DNA of 64,000 bases from assembly GCA_030035585.1 (NCBI GenBank), contig CM057476.1, forward strand, positions 3,249,001-3,313,000, in the 5' to 3' direction. Source of the stretch: Dugong dugon (lineage: Eukaryota; Chordata; Mammalia; Sirenia; Dugongidae). The notes under the pieces are model-generated. The model made no database searches, was not told the DNA's origin, and saw only the letters and a list, made by a program, of their open reading frames with translations. The position numbers and the translations under genes are program-made. Positions 54,828 to 64,000 of the stretch are shown here, one piece after another. Position 1 is the stretch's first letter, and every line of letters starts with the position of its first letter.

Positions 54828-55025
54828 TTTGGTGGTGCAAACGGTTGGTATGCTTGCGGGCTAACCAAAAGGTTGTAGGTTTGAGTCTACCCAGGGGCGC
54901 CTGGGAAGAAAGGCCTGCAGATCTCCTCCTAAAAAATCAGCTACTGAAAACCCTATGGAGCACAGTTCTACTCCAACACCCATGGGGTCGCCATGAGTCA
55001 GGATCGACTTGACAGCAACTGGTTA
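54828..55025 (+). mobile_element. AfroSINE subtype II
   Basis: 'tttggtggtgcaaacggttg' to 'ttgacagcaactggttac'. It follows another SINE in the same orientation. Confidence 0.92.
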
Positions 55026-55455
55026 CCCAGTCGATTAAAGGAATGAGAAATGTAGCCGTCTGGGAAAACAGAAATGCGAGTATCTTACGTTCTGGAAAAT
55101 ACAGCATTCCTACGTTGTGGTCTCTAGGGTCACATGCCAGACTATCTTGTAGAAGACACTGGGCACTCAGCGTTTTGCCATCATATGAGCATCCTGCGTC
55201 CCAGATACGACCCTTCACTGATCTGCGGTGTGCTCATCCCAGGCTGGCCGTCTGTCTGTCTCCTCCAAGGCCCAAGGATCTAGAACCTCGTAGTTCTCAG
55301 GTGGAGCTCAGAAAACAAGAACTTCCTGGGAGGGCAGAGGCTAGCTCTCGCCCGCTCTCTCTGCCCCGAGTCTGATGTCTCTAGACTTGTTGCCGATTTC
55401 GCTGGCAGTGGGCCGAATTGTGCAAACTCTTGAACAGTTACCTTAACGTATCTGC
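55026..55455. other. Unique DNA, no gene seen
   Basis: A 110-codon frame (55043-55375) has no recognised domain or splice context. Confidence 0.5.
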
Positions 55456-55540
55456 CACTCCTTGGAAGCCCTGTGGGGCAGTTCTGCTCTGTCCTGTAGG
55501 GTCACTATGAGTTGGAATTGACTCAATGGCAATGGGTAAC
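55456..55540 (+). mobile_element. AfroSINE subtype I-short, 3' half
   Basis: 'ccactccttggaagccctgt' to 'actcaatggcaatgggta'. Head absent. Confidence 0.88.
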
Positions 55541-55588
55541 ACATCTGAGATGGCAGATGATTCTGACCAAAGATACATATTGGACCAC

Positions 55589-56121
55589 TGTCATGGATTG
55601 AGTTGTGTCCCCAAAAAATATCTGTCAGTTTGGCTGGGTCATAATTCCCAGTGTTGTATGACTGTGTAATCTGATGTGATTTCCTTCTGTGTTGTAAACT
55701 CTATCACTATAATGAGGTTATATGTGATCTCCTTATGTGTTGTAAATTCTGTCACTGTGATGAGGTTATGCTGATGAGGTTTACAAGATTAGATAGTGTC
55801 TTAATCCAGTCTCTTTTGAGATATAAAAGAGAGAAGCGAGCAGAGACACATGGGAACCTCATACCACCAAGAAAGCAGTGCCAAGAGCAGAGCGTGTCCT
55901 TTGGACCTGAGGTTCCCGCGCTGAGATGCTCCCAGACCAAGGGAAGACTGATGCATCACAAGACCTTTCTCTAGAGACGACAGAGAGAGAAGGCCTTCCC
56001 CTGGAGCTGGCGCCCTAAATTTGGATTTGTAGCCTACTGGACTGTGAGAGAATAAACTTCTCTTTGTTAAAGCCATCCACTTGTGGCAATTCTGTTAGAG
56101 CAGCACTAGATGACTAAGACA
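55589..56121 (+). mobile_element. MaLR-like LTR with internal duplication
   Basis: A 533-bp element from 'tgtcatggattgagttgtg' to 'agatgactaagaca'. Flanks accac (55584-55588) and cccac (56122-56126) fit a 5-bp duplication with one change. A 47-bp unit is tandemly doubled in its 5' part (55677-55769). No internal region, so a solo LTR. Confidence 0.88.
55677..55769. repeat. 47-bp tandem duplication in the LTR
   Basis: 'gtgatttccttctgtgttg' at 55677 and 'gtgatctccttatgtgttg' at 55724 start two similar units. The related LTR at 40.9 kb has only one. Confidence 0.9.
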
Positions 56122-56160
56122 CCCACTAAGCAATCTCATCCTTGGCTTCTTGCTTTCCAT

Positions 56161-56374
56161 TTGCTGTTGTGTTGTTAGGCGTCCTTGAGTCGATTCCGAC
56201 TCATAGCGACCCACATAGGGCAGACAGAGCAGAACTGCGCCCATAGGGTTTCCTAGGCTCTAATCTTTATGGGAGCAGATCACCTGGTCTTTCCTCCCTC
56301 GGAGCCGCTGCTGGTTTGAACCGCCATCCTTTAGGTTAGCAGCTGAGCGCTTAACCATTGCACCATTAGGGCTT
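56161..56374 (-). mobile_element. AfroSINE subtype I-long
   Basis: 'ttgctgttgtgttgttaggc' to 'gcaccattagggcttctt', full length, with a 9-bp expansion in the tail ('cacatagggcagacagagca'). Confidence 0.92.
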
Positions 56375-56952
56375 CTTCTATTTTCCGTAAGAGTTAGAAA
56401 AAAAAAAGACATAAGGAAAATGCAGCATTATAAGCTGTCAGCAGCTTCCAAGATGACGGAGATTACCCATCTCACATTCATTATGGTGCAATTACTCTCC
56501 TTCTCGGCTGTTCGGTGGCCTTTCCTTCCATGTTCCACACACGGGGGCTTGGCTGCGTGTCTGAAGGCAGAGCATTCTAGAAGCCGGCGTGAAGTCCCCA
56601 GCGGGGACCTTTTAATCACCATTTACTCCATTATGGCAAGTTCATTCTTATCCCACACAGACTTTACAGCAAGTTCCAGAACACTGAGAGAGACACGCTC
56701 TCTAGAGGTTTTGCAGACACCAGACACTGGCGAGCCCTGGGGACACCAGCCAGAAAATGTTTCTCTGCATAGGTCACGGGGATGCTCACCGGTGAGTTAG
56801 CGCAGGGGACGGACCAAGGACGGGAGAAAAGAACTTGTCTTCTGCCCGGACAGGCCAGCTTTCCTAGGGGACGCCTTCTCCACGAGGCTCCTGGCTTCTT
56901 TCCTGGATACAACCCAGGGATAGCATTTAAAATACGACACATTCTGTCACAT
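56375..56952. other. Unique DNA, no gene seen
   Basis: An A-run is at 56399-56408. Frames of 113-126 codons on both strands overlap in 56420-57005 and show no domain. Confidence 0.5.
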
Positions 56953-57214
56953 GGCCAACACACCTTGTGCGCAGCAACCACCGGTCCCTCAGTGGAGGCT
57001 TGCATATTGCTATGATGCTGAGCTTCCAGGCTAAGAGGGACTAGGAAGAAAGGCCTGGCGATCGACTTCTGAAAACCAGCCAGTGAAAACCCTCTGGATC
57101 ACAATGGTCCTATCCTCAGCCCATCAAGGGGATGGTGCAGGACCGAGCAGCATTTGGTTCCATTGGGCATGGGGTCACCATGTGTCGGGGACAACTCGAC
57201 AGCAGCTACTACAA
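56953..57214 (+). mobile_element. Gly-type SINE, head truncated
   Basis: It begins at the end of the tRNA-like part ('ggccaacacaccttgtgcgc'), then 'agtggaggcttgcatattgc', 'gggactaggaagaaaggcc' and the tail 'caactcgacagcagctac'. Confidence 0.82.
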
Positions 57215-57690
57215 CCATGTTTACAGAGGGCTTTGAACGTGAACAGAGAAATGGCAGAGAGAAAGGCAAAAAACTAAGAGCGCAAAACCTTACAGGACCA
57301 GACGACAGGGAAAAGGGGGTCACTTGGGTCTTGGAAATCCCACCCTTCTCTTCATCGGCCTTTCTCTTTGTTCATCTCCCTTCAAATAAGCACACTCCTG
57401 AACTGTTTAAATTAGACGGTCAAAGGGCTGGCAATCGGGAGGTGATGGAAAAAGAAAATCGTTGGAGGTATTTTTTTAAGAAGCATTTTCTTTAACTTTT
57501 TATATGAAAAAAAAAAAAAAAAAAGAACCCAGCAGTTTCCATAGCAACAGACCCATCACCTGCCTCTTTGGAGGCAGTTCAAGAGCTAAGAGCTAAGCAG
57601 CAATGCCAGGTGACTGGATTTCAGAATTTTGTATGAGGCTTTTCCAGGTACAGGTAACTTATTTTATATATACATATATATAGAATTTAT
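57215..57690. other. Unique DNA, no gene seen
   Basis: A long A-run is at 57507-57524 and a (TA)n-like stretch at 57665-57685. No gene recognised. Confidence 0.5.
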
Positions 57691-58495
57691 TTTATTTTTG
57701 TTGTTGCTTCTAAGAATATACACAGTAGAACATACACCAATTCAAGTTTCTACATGTACAATTCAGTGACATTGATTACTATCTTGGAGTTGTGCAACCA
57801 TTCTCATCCTCCTTTTCTGAGTTGTTCCTCCCCACTTAACATAAACTCACACCCCCTAAAGGTTCCTGTCTAATCTTTTGAGTTGCTGTTGTCAGCTTGA
57901 TTCCATATAGATAGATCTTAAAAAAGCACAATGCTCAAGGCAAACATTCTTTACTAGTTAAGCTAAGCTATTGTTTGGTTTTAAGAAGACTTCAGAGGAT
58001 ATTTTTTGGTTTAAGGTTTAAAGATTATTTCAGGGCAATAGTTTCAGGGGTTCATCCAGCCTCCATGGCTCCAGAAATTCTGGACTCCCTGAGAATTTGA
58101 AATTTGTTCTATGTTTGTCCCCCTTTTGATCAGGACTCTTCCATAGAATGTTTGATCAAAATGTTCAGTAATGGTAGCTGGATACCATCCAGTTCTTCTG
58201 GTCACATGGCAAAGGAGGCAATTGTTCATGGAGGCAATTAGCCACACATTCCATATCTTCCTATTCCTGACTCTCCTTCCTCTGTTGCTTCAGGCGAATA
58301 GACATCAATTACTGTGCTTTGGATGGCCGCTTGCAAGCTTTTGAGACTCCAGGCACCATGTAACATACTAAGAGGTAGAACAGAAGCACTAAACACATTA
58401 TTATGCCAATTAACTGGGATGTCCCATGAAACAATGACCCTAAACCTCCAAACCAAGGAACCAAATCCCATGAGGTATTTAGCTCTACTTAGCAC
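57691..58495 (-). mobile_element. L1-A 3'UTR, longest copy
   Basis: The complement runs from 'ttgttgttgcttctaagaat' through 'attttttggtttaaggttta' and 'ttgctt caggcgaatagac' to 'gatgtcccatgaaacaatga' and 'aaatcccatgaggtattt'. About 800 bp, giving the fullest view of this 3'UTR. Confidence 0.85.
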
Positions 58496-58690
58496 TCTTT
58501 TTTTTTTTTTTTTTTTTTTGTCTTTGTTGTAAATACATCACACAACTTTGCCAATTCACCTTTTTAGGTGTATATCTTACTGACAGCAATTACATTAATC
58601 AGCTATACAACTCTACCCTTAATCAATGCAATTTTTCCATCACTATAAACCAAAACTCAGTACATCATAAGCAATAAATCCCCCTCTGCC
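58496..58690 (-). mobile_element. L1-like 3'UTR variant with poly(A) complement
   Basis: A T-run (58498-58519) is followed by 'ttgttgtaaatacatcacac', 'ctgacagcaattacatta' and 'caatttttccatcactataa'. It is related in layout to L1-A but not the same sequence. Possibly a second L1 subfamily end. Confidence 0.55.
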
Positions 58691-59111
58691 TCCATCCCAT
58701 AGATATGGGTGACTTTTTATTCTTCTTGGAGTAATGCTCTTAGTGGCTTCAATTAACCTCCAGGGAGAGGAGCCCAATATAACCACCTTTAGGCCTCCGT
58801 ATAATTTTTAAACATCTTCCTTTTAGTCTCCCCTACCTCTGTCCGATTTAAAAATAGGATTTCTTAATGAATTCTTTGGATCTTGACTTAAGACCACTTC
58901 CTAATGGTCTTTCATCACAGAGCTAATCGCTGCAACTGCATTTCAAGTGCAATGGGTCAGGGGACAAAAGAGAAAATTGAAATTAAATGCTGTCTGTGCC
59001 AAGGGGGAAGGACCACGAAGGGGTGGCTAAGTCTTCATTTATTCCAAAGCAAACAGGAAAGGTATTTATTGCCACTATCTTTGGTCAAAGACAAGTTGGT
59101 ATTATTTCTGC
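58691..59111. other. Unique DNA, no gene seen
   Basis: No gene or repeat recognised. Confidence 0.5.
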
Positions 59112-59287
59112 TAACAGAAAGGTGGGAGGTTCAAGACTACCCACAGGCACCTTGGAAGAAAGGCTTGGCAATTGACTTCTGAAAAATCAGCCATTGAAAA
59201 TCCCATGGAGCACAGTTCTACTCCTACACACATGGGGGCGCCATAAGTCCGAGTTGACTTGACGGCAACTGGTTTGTTTTTGGTTTT
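59112..59287 (+). mobile_element. AfroSINE subtype II, 5'-truncated
   Basis: It begins inside the head ('gctaacagaaaggtgggagg') and ends 'gacggcaactggtttg', followed by (ttttggttttggg). Confidence 0.9.
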
Positions 59288-59485
59288 GGGTATATGCCAG
59301 ACACTGTTGCAAGCATCTAACAAATATTAGCCCACTGAATGTGGCCCAGCTTGATATCCAGAGCCAGAGCCTCACGCCTCCCTCCTGTGGCCATCATTAA
59401 CAGATAAATGACAGCAGAATCTGAAATTTACTTCATTCATCACTTGTTTACCACCTCCCTGTACGCAAACACCAGGGGCATCTTT

Positions 59486-59586
59486 GTTGTTCTTGTTAGA
59501 TGCCATCGAGTTGATTTCAACTCATAATGACCCCATGTGGCAGAGTAGAACTGCCCCATGGGGTTTTCTAGGCTGTAATCTTTACC
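59486..59586 (-). mobile_element. AfroSINE subtype I-long, tail half only
   Basis: 'tgttgttcttgttagatgcc' to 'ctgtaatctttacc'. It breaks exactly at the centre motif, where the next SINE begins. No head half is found beyond. Confidence 0.85.
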
Positions 59587-59587
59587 A

Positions 59588-59800
59588 AAAAGAGCCTTGG
59601 TGGTGCAACAGTTAAACGCTCAGACGCTAACTAAAAAGGTCAGTGGTTCGTACTCACCAGCGGCTCCACAGGAGAAAAGACCTAGCGATCTGCTCCCATA
59701 AAGATTACAGCTTAGGAAACTCTATGGGGCAGTTCTATTCTGTTACATGGGATCGCTACATGTCAGAATTGACTCAAACGCATCTAACAACAACAAAATC
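59588..59800 (+). mobile_element. AfroSINE subtype I-long with (aac)n tail
   Basis: 'aaaagagccttggtggtgca' to 'aacgcatctaacaacaacaa'. The terminal (aac)n is preserved. Confidence 0.93.
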
Positions 59801-59867
59801 AACAACTTTATCTCAATTCACAAACTTAAAATTTTGCCATATAATTTTGTTTTCCTCCCCTGAGATA

Positions 59868-59900
59868 TATGCATGTATATGCATGTATGTATGTATCATA
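59868..59900. repeat. ATGT/ATGC-rich microsatellite-like run
   Basis: 'atgcatgtatatgcatgtat' then 'gtatgtatc'. Short and imperfect. Confidence 0.7.
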
Positions 59901-59904
59901 TAGA

Positions 59905-60513
59905 CTTTTTTTTGATCCATTTGAAAGTGTGAAGCAGACACTATGACACTTCACCCCTGAACACTGCACACGCATCCCCTAAGAACAAGAAACTTGCCCC
60001 ATGTAACCACAATGCAACATCACACTCAAGACATTGATTACAAATTCAATAATACCACATAATATACAGTCTACGGTCAAATTTCCCCAATTGCCAGGGG
60101 CTGGGGGAGAAGGCTTAATGGGGAGTGACAGCTTAATGGGTACAGGGTTTCCCTTGGGGTGATGAAAAGTTCTGGTTCTAGATAGTGGCTATGCTGTAAA
60201 TGCACTAAATACCCCTGAATTGTTCACTCTAAAATTGTTAATTTTATGTTACATGAATTTCACCTCAATAATACTAATAATAAAATTTTCAAACTATCTC
60301 AAAATATCTCTCCTAGGAGGTTTTTCAGTTTTTAAATCCAGAATTGTGCGTTGCATCTGCTACCAGATCTCCTTAGTCTTTGTTCACCTCAAGAGTCCCC
60401 TCATGCTTTTTCTCAAGACATCAACATTTTTCAAGGGTCCAGGCCAGCTGTCTTTGGAGAATAACCCACACTCCGGATTTCTGTGACTAGATTCAGGTTA
60501 AATACTTTTGGCA
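59905..60513 (-). mobile_element. L1M 3'UTR relic, split by another L1 end
   Basis: 'gatccatttgaaagtgtgaa', 'cccctaagaacaagaaactt', 'tacggtcaaatttccccaat', then after the insert 'agtctttgttcacctcaaga', 'ctcaagacatcaacattttt', 'acactccggatttctgtgac'. Complement of an old L1 3' region. Confidence 0.65.
60086..60290 (+). mobile_element. L1M 3' end
   Basis: 'ttgccaggggctgggggaga', 'ggggtgatgaaaagttctgg', 'gaattgttcactctaaaatt', 'tttcacctcaataatacta'. Same class as the end at 12.1-12.5 kb. Confidence 0.8.
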
Positions 60514-60529
60514 AGAATAGATGTCACAG

Positions 60530-61174
60530 TTCCTCCTTTGCCATGAGACCAGAAGAACTGGATGGTGCCTGGCTACCAATATTGAATATTTTGATTAAAC
60601 AGTCTATGGAAAAATGAACAACTACCTCCTTTGCCATGAGACCAGAAGAAATGGATGGTGCCTGGCTACCACTGCTGAACATTTTGATCAAAGATTCTAT
60701 AGAAGAATCCTGATCAAAAGGGGGAAAATAATGAACAAATTTCAAATTGTCATAAAATCCAGAATTTCTGGATCCATGGAGGCTGGACAGACCCTCAAAA
60801 CTACTGCCCTGAAATAATCTCTAAACCTTAAACAAAAAATATTCTTTATGTTTTAAAGAATTTTAAAGTCTTCTTTAAACAAAACAGTAGTTTAGCTTAA
60901 TTGGTAAAGTGTGTCTGCCTTGGGCACTGTGCTCTTTTAAAGAACTATCTATATGAGATCAAACTGACAATAGCAACTCAAAAGTTATATAGGAAGCTTA
61001 AGAAGCAGTGAGTTTATGTTAACAGGGGAGGAACAACTCAGAAAAGGAGGGTGAGACTGGTTGCACATTGTAATCGACGTCACTGAATTGTACAGGTAGA
61101 AACTGCTGACTTGGGTACGTTCTGCTGTGTATATTTTCAACAAGAAAAAAATGAAATACATTATTTAAAAAAAA
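60530..61174 (+). mobile_element. L1-A 3'UTR with 17-bp TSD and internal duplication
   Basis: The sense L1-A runs from 'ttcctcctttgccatgagac' to 'gctgtgtatattttcaacaa' plus an A-run. Flanks aagaatagatgtcacag (60513-60529) and aagaacagatgtcacag (61175-61191) differ at one base. Its first 94 bp are tandemly repeated. Confidence 0.9.
60532..60730. repeat. 94-bp tandem duplication in L1-A
   Basis: 'cctcctttgccatgagacca' occurs at 60532 and 60626. Both units continue through 'tggatggtgcctggctacca' and 'attttgat'. The antisense frame 60745-60524 repeats accordingly. Confidence 0.92.
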
Positions 61175-61191
61175 AAGAACAGATGTCACAG

Positions 61192-61925
61192 GAAGGAGAA
61201 ATACATCAGAAATGAAGAGAAGTGGCTACCCAGAGGGGAGAGGGGTGAGTGAGAATGGGGTACAGGAGAAGACCGTGGGGACTGAAGCTCCGATTCCCGT
61301 TTTACAGATGGTCGGGGGAGCTAGATTTCTGTTGGCCTCAAATACAAGTCCTTGGAAGTGAATATTCCCCCACTCTTGCCAAGTGCCTGCCACTTGACAG
61401 CTGTGAGAACAAGCTAGCTGGCACTGGGCTTGCCTCTCTGCAGGTGACTGCCGGGGACACCATGTAGTTCCTCCTGGCTCAGAGTCTCCCCCAGGTGAGC
61501 AGGGCCAGTGTCCCTTGGCTGGAAGCTTGTCTCAGGATGCTGGTTTCAGAGGACGCCTACAGGCTTGGAAGCAGCTCTGCATTTAGCCGTGGGACCAGCT
61601 GTTCCTTGAGCCACCCGCTTGCAGCTAGCCACACATCATTGGAGGGGAAATGAAAAGTCGCTAGGTGGGCTGCAACCCCAATTCTGCTTAATTAGACAGG
61701 CAAGCTGAGCGCCAGACGGGTAACATATGAGTGAAGTGGACTAGGGCTCATATGGGGATCTGGCGTGTCCATGGCCACCCGAGGCGGGCAGCTGCCACTC
61801 AGCCCCAGGCATGCCCTGCTGCGAGGAAATGCCGCCCACATAGCCGGACACTCTGAGTTTCCAAGGGAAGCCGGAAGCCTAACATTCTATGTGAAGTCTC
61901 CTGATTTTTTTTTTTTTTAAGTATT
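61192..61925. other. Unique DNA, no gene seen
   Basis: No repeat or gene recognised. A T-run is at 61905-61918 next to the following SINE's duplication. Confidence 0.5.
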
Positions 61926-61935
61926 AGCAACTAGG

Positions 61936-62142
61936 CAAGGAGCCTTGGTGGCGAAAACAGTTAAGCGAGAGCTGTTAACCAAAAGATCCGTGGTTCAAAC
62001 CCACCCAGGGGCTCCTCGGGAGGACAGCCTGCTGATCTGCTCCCATAAAGAGTACAGCCTAGAAAACCCTATGGAGGAGCTGTTCTAGTCTGTCACACGG
62101 GGTCACTATGAGTTGGAATCTGCTTGATGGCCCTCAACAACA
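61936..62142 (+). mobile_element. AfroSINE subtype I-long with perfect TSD
   Basis: 'caaggagccttggtggcgaa' to 'gatggccctcaacaac'. Perfect 10-bp duplication agcaactagg at 61926-61935 and 62143-62152. Confidence 0.95.
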
Positions 62143-62222
62143 AGCAACTAGGTTGGGCATTTGTGTTGTTTTTGGGATATACAGTCTCACATTCAGAATT
62201 TCCCAATCATCAGTACCATCAA

Positions 62223-62436
62223 GGTCTCTGGGTGGCCCAAATGGTTTGTGATCAACTATTAACCTACAGGTTGGCGGTCTGAACCCATCCAGAGGCACCA
62301 GGGAAGAAAGGCCTGGCGATCTGCTTCTATAAAGTTTACAGCCAAAAAACTCTACGGAGCAGTTCTACTCGTACACACATGGAATCTCCATGAGTCAGAA
62401 TCGACCCAAAGGCAATGGGTTTTGCTTTGTTTTTAC
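62223..62436 (+). mobile_element. AfroSINE intermediate subtype
   Basis: 'ggtctctgggtggcccaaat' to 'cccaaaggcaatgggttttg', with centre 'ctgcttctataaagtttaca'. Confidence 0.92.
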
Positions 62437-62451
62437 CAGCACCTTTACCAC

Positions 62452-62608
62452 AAGGGGAACCCTGGTGGCACAGTGGTTAAGAGCTCAGCTACTAATCAAA
62501 AGGTCGGCAGTTCGAATCCACCAGCCATTCCTTGGAAACCCTACGGGGCAGTTCTACTCTGTCCTATTGGGTTGCTATGAGTCGGAATGCACTTGTTGCC
62601 AATGGATC
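62452..62608 (+). mobile_element. AfroSINE subtype I-short, near consensus
   Basis: 'aaggggaaccctggtggcac', 'cagttcgaatccaccagcc', 'tatgagtcggaatgcacttg'. Flanks accacaagg and accacgagg suggest a short duplication. Confidence 0.94.
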
Positions 62609-63105
62609 ACCACGAGGCAGAAGAAACTCACTTTCCCAGACTCCCTTGCTGCTGGTGTGTGGTCACATGACTGGGCCTCAGCCTATCAGGCCCAGCCACA
62701 TAAGACACTGATGCAGAAGAGAAGGAGAGGGTGCATTTTCTGGCATGGGGAGCTTTGGGAGGGTGGGGGGACATGGCCTGGCACCAGTGCTCCAGGTCGA
62801 CAATGACAGCTGCAGACCTCATTCTGGGCTGCAGTGGGGCTTTCAAAGGAGATGTCTCCAGAGAGGGGTGGAGCCATTGCTCGGGGCTCTTGGGCCCCAT
62901 AGCCTGATGCTGGTCTACTGAAGATGTTGTGAGCCACCGAACATCCTTTAAGACGTTCATTTTCTGCCTAACCCAGCCAGGGTGGATTCTGTTGTTTGCA
63001 ACTAAGAACTACAGCTAATAGATCAACTAGTGCCATACATTTTAAAGCCCCACAGAGCCCAAACAAAACACACCCGTGGAACTGATTAGGTTCTACATGC
63101 AGAGT
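62609..63105 (+). mobile_element. Possible ancient LTR-like DNA
   Basis: The 3' part 'ggattctgttgtttgcaact' and 'aagaactacagctaatag' resembles an LTR terminus, and 'ctcccttgctgctggtgtgt' near the start fits the same kind of element. No family is fixed. Frames on both strands (up to 138 codons) look incidental. Confidence 0.45.
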
Positions 63106-63108
63106 TTG

Positions 63109-63446
63109 TTGTTATCTGCTGTCCAGTTGTCTCTGACGCACGGTAATCCCATGGATGATGCAAGGAAATGCTGCCCGGCCCTGTGCCATTCCCATGATTG
63201 GTTGTGGATAGGATTGTTGTGATCCATAGGGCATTCACTGGCTGATCTTCAGAAGTAGATCTCCAGGCCTTTCTTCCTGGTCTGTATAAGTCTGGAGCTC
63301 CACTGAAGCCTGTTCAGCATCATATCAACATGCAAGCCTCCATTGACAGATGGGTGGTGGCTGTGCATGAGGTGCATTGGCCAGGAATGGAAGCTGGGTC
63401 TCCTGCACGGAAGGCGAGAATTCTACCACTGAGCCACCACTGCTGC
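63109..63446 (-). mobile_element. Gly-type SINE, full length
   Basis: Tail 'tgttgttatctgctgtccag', body 'gattgttgtgatccataggg', linker 'ggcctttcttcctggtctg', head complement 'cacggaaggcgagaattcta' and 'ccactgagccaccactgc'. Confidence 0.9.
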
Positions 63447-64000
63447 CTTGTAGAGTCCAGGGCAGGAGAATGGGAGGAATATCCCTGGACCTTGACAACT
63501 CTCTCAGTTGAAGTTATTCACGAGGCTGGCAGAAAGAGCCATCAGAAGGAGAATGCCCAGGGCACTAACGTGATTCTGTAGCACGTGGTGCGCCATACTC
63601 CATGGAGCAGCCAGACGTCCCTGCTGCAGGCTGGAAGGAAAAAGTCCCTGGAAGGGGACAATCCCATATGGCACTGTCCTCTCCGGCTGCTCGCACGGCT
63701 GGGACCTCAAAGAATTACACATCCCCTGTGTCATCTTCTCCTCAAGTCCACACCGCCTGCCTGTCCATGACCTCAGGGACTGTTGTCAAATCCAGTCCTG
63801 CCTTGTCCTTGCCCACTCTTCCCTCTAGCCAACCACAGAGAGGAAAGCTGAAAATATTGCTTGGGAGAAGGCCCCTGGCTGCCCAGATGGCCTTGACTAG
63901 GGTGAGCTGGGAATCTTTGCTTTGTCCTGCTGAGAAAAGGTTTTCTTTGCAAATTTTCTGGAAGTTACTTAGGGGTAAAGGATGGAAAGAAATGACCACG
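63447..64000. other. Unique DNA to window end
   Basis: No gene or repeat recognised. Short frames of up to 85 codons only. Confidence 0.5.

Noticed and set aside
1-64000. Functional tRNA genes suggested by A/B boxes and tRNA-like arms
   Set aside because: All lie in SINE heads with mutated or missing acceptor pairing and are followed by RTE-derived bodies. None is a free-standing tRNA.
1-64000. CRISPR arrays, operons or prokaryotic signals
   Set aside because: Regular spacing is absent. The repeats are dispersed retroelements in both orientations in mammalian DNA.

Overview
The window is mammalian nuclear DNA from an afrotherian, most likely an elephant (possibly another paenungulate). The main evidence is about 57 copies of tRNA-derived AfroSINEs, roughly one per 1.1 kb, together with a BovB-like RTE LINE whose 3' tail is shared with those SINEs. 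Ancient mammal-wide repeats (MIR, L2, MER20, MER5-like, L1M, MLT1-type LTRs) lie beneath the lineage-specific layer. I cannot tell the species from the sequence alone.

I find no intact protein-coding gene, no convincing exon and no functional RNA gene. The longest open frames (up to 213 codons) are either remnants of LINE ORF2 or chance frames running through SINEs and unique DNA. The window therefore reads as intergenic or intronic DNA. Terms used in the entries: AfroSINE subtype I-long has a 'ggcgcagtggttaag'-like head and a centre like 'gtaaagattacagcc'. Subtype I-short lacks that centre. Subtype II has a 'gggtggtgcaaatggttaac'-like head and a centre like 'cttctgaaaatcagcc'. Intermediates mix the two. 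The heads resemble tRNA-Asn. A separate Gly-type SINE has a tRNA-Gly-like head. 'L1-A' is my label for a recurring L1-like 3'UTR whose A-rich end follows 'gctgtgtatattctcaacaa'.

Layout. 0-8 kb: SINEs, an L1M relic, an inverted L1-A pair (3.3-4.5 kb) and RTE-derived pieces. 8-16 kb: an LTR-like relic, a MIR split by an AfroSINE which is itself split by a 1.5 kb L1 (9.2-11.2 kb), an L1 ORF2 fragment (12.6-13.5 kb) and a three-level nest (15.05-15.8 kb). 16-30 kb: SINE-in-SINE insertions, Gly-type SINE, L1 3'UTR, MER20, MER5-like DNA, and an MLT1-type LTR split by an RTE 3' end. 30-38 kb: mostly unique DNA, a palindromic MITE-like element, an L2 split by two SINE-class insertions, and an RTE fragment with reverse-transcriptase motifs inside an AfroSINE. 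38-49 kb: an L1 split by two SINEs and several MaLR-like LTRs in opposing orientations, one a clean solo LTR with a 5-bp target duplication. 49.8-50.9 kb and 52.6-53.3 kb: unusually repeat-free unique DNA. 53-64 kb: L1-A copies, more LTRs and SINEs.

The elements form one mobilisation story rather than an operon-like system. The SINE heads carry pol III A- and B-box-like promoters. Their centres and tails match the 5' and 3' ends of the RTE, so RTE enzymes are the likely mobilising machinery (inference). Three RTE-derived elements share the same internal-deletion junction and look like a defined non-autonomous family. All family names come from memory of consensus sequences; RepeatMasker with afrotherian libraries would settle them.
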